From Rhodospirillaceae bacterium (GTDB taxonomy: Bacteria; Pseudomonadota; Alphaproteobacteria; UBA8366), in the NCBI GenBank assembly GCA_002722095.1, contig PBKG01000015.1, positions 63,703-73,589 of the forward strand: 9,887 nucleotides of DNA, written 5' to 3'. The notes under the pieces were generated by a model. The model saw nothing but the letters and a program-made list of their open reading frames with translations. It was not told the origin of the DNA and searched no databases. The position numbers were made by a program, and so were the translations under genes. This document shows, piece by piece, positions 6,195-9,887 of this stretch; the first letter of the stretch is position 1, and each line of letters begins with the position of its first letter.

Positions 6195-7683
6195 CTGTGC
6201 CCTCCCCGTCGCTCTCGGCCAAGCGTCGCAACGCGACCGTATCTATTTTATTGGTGCCGCTCAGCGGGAAATCCTCGACAAAGAAAACCCGTCGCGGATG
6301 CGCATAGGCCGGCCCTTCAGCCAAGGCATACTGCTTCACCTCGTCTTCGTCCACAGGCTCGCCCGAAACCCGTTTGATAAAGGCAAACGGTACCTGCCCT
6401 CGGCGTTCATCATCGAAAGGCAATACCACTGCTTGAGCGATCGCCGGATGACGCTCGAGCCTGAGTACCACCTCGCTTGGAAAGATATTTTCGCCGGAAC
6501 AAACAAACATGTCATCGACCCGACCGACGAAATAGAGCCAGCCGTCCTCGTCCTCGCGCAAAATATCGCCGGTGCGAAACCAGCCGTCCTGGAATTTTTC
6601 CGACGTTGCCTCAGGCAGGTTGTGATAGCCGATAGCAATACCTGGGTTCCGAACGATTAGTTCTCCTTGCATTTTGTCCGGCCCGCCCTCGAAACGGTAT
6701 TCGCAACGGGGCATCGGATACCCGACGCTGCCAAGTGGGCGGGTCTTGCCCTCCGGATGAAACCACCCGACCATCAAGGGGCCGCCTTCGGTGATGCCGT
6801 AATTGAACTGCACTTGCGAATTGGGGAAGGTCTCATGAATGCGCTCGATCAAACGATCCGACGCAGGAGCGGAGCCCATCGAGACAGTGGTCACCGAGCT
6901 GAGGTCGAGGGATTCCACCAAATCCGTTTCCGCCATCAGCATATAGAGCATGGTCGGAACGCCGGTCATCATGGTTACCCGATGCTCATGGATGGCCTGC
7001 AAGGCCTGGCGCGGATCGAAGCGAGGCAAAGTCACCAGAGTCGCCCCCGGTAACATCGCGGTCTTGATGGCGACCAACGCATTTTTGTGGAAAAACGGCG
7101 CCGAAATGAGGATGCGCTCATCTGCGGTGAGACGCCGATGTTCCACCAGCGATCGCGCGGCCCAATCTTGACCCGCATGGGTCAAATACACTCCCTTTGG
7201 CTTACCGGTGGTACCGGAGGTATAGGGCATTCCGCAAAGGTTGGTATCATCGACCGGTACGGAGCTAAATCCACCTGGGCAGAGGAAACCCTCATAGGCG
7301 CTATCGAAATTCACCGCTTTTGCATCGTCGGGCAATAAAGCTTCACCTATTCCATCGACGAAATTAACCGCGGTTGCCGAATCTTCGAGAATGTACCGCA
7401 CCGTTTCCGCCGGAAGTTTGACGTTGACCGGTACGGGTACCGCGCCAGCCCGCATAATGCCGAAAAAAACCTCGATGAACTCGACCCTGTTGAGCGCCAA
7501 GATTCCGACAGTCGCGCCGCGGCCAACCCCTAGTTTGGCAAGCCCTGCGGCAACCTCGTCGGCGCGGGTGTCCAGTTCCGCATAGCTACGCGCGATGGGG
7601 CGCGCCGGGTCGGCAAGATCGATCACCGCCGGATTGGCATTACCGAGATTGCCCTTGAAAAGATCGCCGAGGTTCTCCGTCAT
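6187..7683 (-). CDS. Acyl-CoA synthetase/ligase (AMP-forming, class I adenylate-forming enzyme)
   Basis: This 498-residue protein is a full-length class I adenylating enzyme that activates a carboxylic acid with ATP and CoA. Visible motifs in order: YTSGTTGKPKG (154-164, phosphate-binding loop), YGITEGG (295-301), TGD (371-373), GRVDD (387-391) with SGENIFPSEV (396-405), the hinge region, and the C-terminal GTNKIDT (476-482) with the likely catalytic Lys479. The substrate is not readable; the closest general classes are fatty, aromatic or dicarboxylic acyl-CoA ligases. It starts a three-gene operon with the thioesterase (8-base overlap) and the dehydrogenase. The ATG at 7683 has no clear Shine-Dalgarno upstream, unlike the other genes of the operon, so translation may start inefficiently or leaderless. 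It diverges from the VOC gene across a 99-base gap. Confidence 0.94.
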   Translation of the reverse strand: MTENLGDLFKGNLGNANPAVIDLADPARPIARSYAELDTRADEVAAGLAKLGVGRGATVGILALNRVEFIEVFFGIMRAGAVPVPVNVKLPAETVRYILEDSATAVNFVDGIGEALLPDDAKAVNFDSAYEGFLCPGGFSSVPVDDTNLCGMPYTSGTTGKPKGVYLTHAGQDWAARSLVEHRRLTADERILISAPFFHKNALVAIKTAMLPGATLVTLPRFDPRQALQAIHEHRVTMMTGVPTMLYMLMAETDLVESLDLSSVTTVSMGSAPASDRLIERIHETFPNSQVQFNYGITEGGPLMVGWFHPEGKTRPLGSVGYPMPRCEYRFEGGPDKMQGELIVRNPGIAIGYHNLPEATSEKFQDGWFRTGDILREDEDGWLYFVGRVDDMFVCSGENIFPSEVVLRLERHPAIAQAVVLPFDDERRGQVPFAFIKRVSGEPVDEDEVKQYALAEGPAYAHPRRVFFVEDFPLSGTNKIDTVALRRLAESDGEGTDA

Positions 7684-7782
7684 AAGCAGAAGTCAAACAT
7701 GGAATTACGGTTGCCTTTCCGTGGCCACCTCAGTTGAATTGGCAACGCACCCTAATCCAACCCCCCATCCCGGTCGAGATCA
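7684..7782. promoter_or_regulatory. Divergent intergenic region between ligase operon and VOC gene
   Basis: This 99-base gap must hold promoters for both directions. It has a perfect GTTGCC/GGCAAC inverted pair (7710-7715 and 7741-7746, 25-base spacer) and a GTGGCCAC palindrome (7721-7728) inside it, possible operator material. No strong -35/-10 pair is clear on either strand. Confidence 0.35.
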
Positions 7783-8730
7783 ATGAGCCCACAGACCAAT
7801 ATTCTAACTCACTGGACTAACACCCAATTGCCGGGGTCCGGCGAGCTGTTCATCGATCATGTGGCTTTTTTCGTCGATGGTATGGACGGTGCTAGCGGAG
7901 CGCTCGAACAGCTAGGTTTCACGGCGACACCGCTGGCCCCACAATCCAATGCGCGCCCTGACGGGCCCCCGCCCGTTCCGGTCGGGCTCGCCAATCGCTG
8001 CGTGATGCTGGAACGCGGCTATCTCGAGGTACTGGCGATCCATAAAGAGACCGATAATCCCTTGTTGATCCAGCATCGAGACGCACTGGCCCGGCATATC
8101 GGCCTACATTTGTTAGCCTTTTCCACCGACGACACCGAAACACTATGTAAGAATCTGCAATCGAATGGCTTCGACGCGCTGGATCCGGTCGCACTCCGGC
8201 GCACGGTCGAAACCGAAGCCGGCGAGCAAGAACTCCGATTTCGGGTGCAACGCGTTCAGCCGGGGCAAATGCCCGAAGGGCGCGTCCAAGCGCTTGAGCA
8301 TTTGACCCCCAACGCACTTTGGCAACAACGGTGGATGACCCACCCCAACGGCGCCCGCGCACTCACCGATTTGCTGATGTTGGACGAAAACCCGGAGGAC
8401 GCCGCGCAGCGCTACCAGCGCTTCACCGGCCGCGAAGCGATCGACCATGACGGCGCCGTGCTCCTGGTGACCGATCGCGGTAGGCTTACCATCGCCACAC
8501 CTAAATGGATCGTCAGCCGTCTGCCCGACGCCCCACTCCCGCCGGCGCCTGCCTTTGTCGCCTGTGCACTCGACGCCGACATCGCACAAGCACACCGATG
8601 CCTCGAGGCAAACGGCCTTACGCTGAACCACACCAACGCCAGCGGCTTTTGGCTCGCGGCCCCGCCAGCGCTCGGTGGCGTAGTGGCCTTCGCCGACGCG
8701 CTGGAGGGCGTGCCATGGCTTCGAAGTTGA
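7783..8730 (+). CDS. VOC superfamily (glyoxalase-like domain) protein, two-domain
   Basis: This 315-residue protein looks like two vicinal-oxygen-chelate (glyoxalase-like) units. The first, about 23-120, has FIDHVAFFVDGMDGA (23-37) with His26 as the likely first metal ligand, then NRCVMLERGYLEVLAI (71-86) with Glu82. A second, more diverged unit follows. The architecture fits the Glyoxalase_3-type domain often annotated VOC family protein. The superfamily includes dioxygenases, isomerases, lyases and resistance proteins, so no reaction is assigned. The ATG at 7783 lies after a weak GGTCGAG sequence; no better start was seen. It is divergent from the acyl-CoA ligase operon, which hints at joint regulation or a related pathway. 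GC content is high here (40 of 60 bases in 8161-8220 by hand count), like the ligase operon. Confidence 0.8.
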   Translation: MSPQTNILTHWTNTQLPGSGELFIDHVAFFVDGMDGASGALEQLGFTATPLAPQSNARPDGPPPVPVGLANRCVMLERGYLEVLAIHKETDNPLLIQHRDALARHIGLHLLAFSTDDTETLCKNLQSNGFDALDPVALRRTVETEAGEQELRFRVQRVQPGQMPEGRVQALEHLTPNALWQQRWMTHPNGARALTDLLMLDENPEDAAQRYQRFTGREAIDHDGAVLLVTDRGRLTIATPKWIVSRLPDAPLPPAPAFVACALDADIAQAHRCLEANGLTLNHTNASGFWLAAPPALGGVVAFADALEGVPWLRS

Positions 8731-8749
8731 TTTCCGATTTGCTTGGAGC

Positions 8750-8778
8750 TTGACAGCTTTCACACGCCGCCCTTAACT
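8750..8778 (+). promoter_or_regulatory. Probable sigma-70 promoter of tRNA-Val
   Basis: A perfect TTGACA -35 box (8750-8755) is followed 17 bases later by TTAACT (8773-8778), which matches 3 of 6 -10 positions. Initiation near 8785 would give a short leader of about 18 bases before the tRNA. It begins 20 bases after the VOC stop codon. Confidence 0.6.
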
Positions 8779-8802
8779 CTGCCCACACATTTCCATGCGA
8801 CC

Positions 8803-8877
8803 GGGCGCGTAGCTCAGCGGGAGAGCACCGTCTTCACACGGCGGGGGTCGCTGGTTCAATCCCAGCCGCGCCCACCA
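8803..8877 (+). tRNA. tRNA-Val (anticodon CAC)
   Basis: The cloverleaf folds without mismatch: acceptor stem GGGCGCG (8803-8809) with CGCGCCC (8867-8873), D stem GCTC/GAGC (8812-8815, 8823-8826), anticodon stem CCGTC/GGCGG (8828-8832, 8840-8844, one G-U pair), five-base variable loop, and T stem GCTGG/CCAGC with loop TTCAATC. The anticodon CAC (8835-8837) reads valine codon GUG. Discriminator A is 8874 and CCA (8875-8877) is encoded. No intron or odd base is seen. Confidence 0.97.
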
Positions 8878-9142
8878 TTGGGTTTAGCGTAAACATTAAA
8901 TTGCCAACTGTCTGACCATCCCCAATAGGTGATTAGCGAGAAATAGGCGCAAACTTAAAGTTAGGTCTGCCTGCCACTTATCGTCGAAGCGAGATGAAAA
9001 AGTTTGATCACTTTTAAAAATTTAGGAGCCGATTTTTTCGCTCACTCAATGCACCAACAATGAAATTGGAGCACTTCTCGCATGAGCATGCAATATCTGA
9101 TCTTTTCAAGTGAATATTATCCACTCGCCCGCTGCCTCCGAT
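8878..9142. other. AT-rich intergenic region after tRNA-Val, no convincing gene
   Basis: 265 bases without a supported gene. It holds a short perfect hairpin GTTTA-GCG-TAAAC (8882-8894) just after the tRNA, without a T-run, and an AT-rich hairpin AAAAGT/ACTTTT (8998-9003, 9010-9015). Neither makes a clear terminator. A-runs and T-runs are common and base composition is clearly poorer in GC than upstream. Confidence 0.6.
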
Positions 9143-9817
9143 TTACGAATCCACAAGATAAAGTTTTATTTTCCCGATACGAACCGCCCTGTTTTGGATG
9201 CCCATATAACCCGTGCGACCGGAATCATCGACAAGCTGGAAGCGGAGATCGAATGTCTTGGACGGGCCAAAGGTAACGAATGTTGCTTTTAAAACAAGTG
9301 TTCCATCCTGACGTTTCACGATGCCCGGCTGTATCGATTTGGCACCGAAATTACCAACCCCCGCTGGAACCTTTTTCGACAGATCATAGAACTGAACGGC
9401 TGTTCCATCTTTACTGATCAAATACAGAGCAAATTTTTTCAGATTACGGCGCTCAAGAATTTCTACTTCGACATGAACAGCTGACTGCTCGCCACGCTTG
9501 AAGGGCCCGCCAAGCAAATAATGTTCACCACGAGCAGGCGTTTCTCTAATTAAAATACCGTTACCACCTAAATCAACTCGTACGTGTGTAGGGCGCCCCC
9601 ATTTCGTTTTGTAGTCTGATGGTTTGTCGAACACGATACGCTTATGCATTGGCCTGCGCCCTTGGCCGTTGCATAGTTTAGGCTTGGGACCGAGTTCGCA
9701 GGGTATATATATAATATCATTGAGCCCATAAACGGGCGCGAGACCAAATGCATTCCCGTGGAAAAATTCGATGGTGGTACGAGGGCTCTTCGGTGTAAAT
9801 AAGGGTATCTCATCCAC
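9143..9817 (-). CDS. Unrecognised protein, beta-rich, possibly 5'-altered
   Basis: This 224-residue reading frame is not a family I recognise. It has no clear signal peptide or membrane helix. The second half (about 105-222) alternates short hydrophobic strands with turns, for example VHVEVEILE (114-122), FALYLISKDG (129-138), TFDLRFQLVDDSG (188-200) and IGKIKLYLV (214-222), which suggests a beta-sandwich or carbohydrate-binding-like domain; this is inference. Two cysteines (C40, C49) sit in the N-terminal part. The GTG at 9817 has AAGG five bases before it. The frame stays open upstream to 9883 with no ATG, ended by TAA at 9884-9886, so either the GTG start is right or the gene has lost its original 5' end. 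The region is AT-richer (22 G or C of 60 in 9421-9480 by hand count). Confidence 0.6.
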   Translation of the reverse strand: MDEIPLFTPKSPRTTIEFFHGNAFGLAPVYGLNDIIYIPCELGPKPKLCNGQGRRPMHKRIVFDKPSDYKTKWGRPTHVRVDLGGNGILIRETPARGEHYLLGGPFKRGEQSAVHVEVEILERRNLKKFALYLISKDGTAVQFYDLSKKVPAGVGNFGAKSIQPGIVKRQDGTLVLKATFVTFGPSKTFDLRFQLVDDSGRTGYMGIQNRAVRIGKIKLYLVDS

Positions 9818-9887
9818 GAACGCCTTTTCCCCGCAGTAACGGTGCGAAGCTGTAGCTCCGTTCGCTGAAATTTTACATGATGGTTAG

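Noticed and set aside
8878..9142. Rho-independent terminator or att repeat after the tRNA
   Set aside because: The hairpins there are short or purely AT and lack a T-run, and no copy of the tRNA 3' end recurs in the window.
9082..9276. 64-codon + strand frame with GGAG ten bases upstream of ATG
   Set aside because: Its second half is antisense to the better supported 224-residue gene and it shows no family features; not called.
1..9887. CRISPR array, insertion sequence, rRNA or toxin-antitoxin pair
   Set aside because: No regularly spaced repeats, transposase motifs, rRNA segments or paired small genes were seen on either strand.

Overview
The window reads as ordinary bacterial chromosome, most likely from an alphaproteobacterium. 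This rests on GC-rich protein-coding DNA, the gene families present and a tRNA-Val(CAC) of alphaproteobacterial type with an encoded CCA; no marker gene settles the taxon. About 95% of the first 8.9 kb is assigned to genes, with short gaps and several overlapping starts and stops.

Layout. (1) 2-985, + strand: the C-terminal part of a UbiD-family prFMN decarboxylase, cut by the window edge and carrying an extra C-terminal winged-helix-like segment. (2) 3020-1001, - strand: three exported proteins in a row, a DUF4142 helical-bundle protein, a small amicyanin-like type 1 copper protein and a secreted phospholipase D/Nuc-family enzyme. (3) 3021-3221: a divergent promoter region with a near-perfect 18-bp palindrome and three phased CGTTC repeats. 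(4) 3222-4744, + strand: an AraC-family regulator whose stop codon overlaps the GTG start of a family 4-like uracil-DNA glycosylase with four candidate Fe-S cysteines. (5) 7683-4749, - strand: a tight three-gene operon of acyl-CoA ligase, PaaI-type hotdog thioesterase and a zinc-free quinone oxidoreductase-type dehydrogenase. (6) 7783-8730, + strand: a divergent two-domain VOC/glyoxalase-like protein. (7) 8803-8877, + strand: tRNA-Val(CAC) with a TTGACA promoter. (8) 8878-9887: AT-richer DNA with one unrecognised protein gene on the - strand.

How the parts may work together. The ligase, thioesterase and dehydrogenase form a plausible acyl-CoA module: one activates a carboxylic acid, one reduces or oxidises a product, and one releases or proof-reads the thioester. 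The VOC protein is transcribed away from it and may share regulation. The UbiD-type decarboxylase lies 3.7 kb away, so a joint pathway is only a possibility. The DUF4142, cupredoxin and PLD genes look like a periplasmic stress or copper-related set, and the divergent AraC protein is the obvious candidate regulator. The segment after the tRNA differs in base composition and may be the edge of an acquired region.

No clearly new multi-gene system is proven here. The leads most worth checking are the periplasmic trio with its divergent regulator, the AraC-UDG overlap, and the orphan gene past the tRNA.
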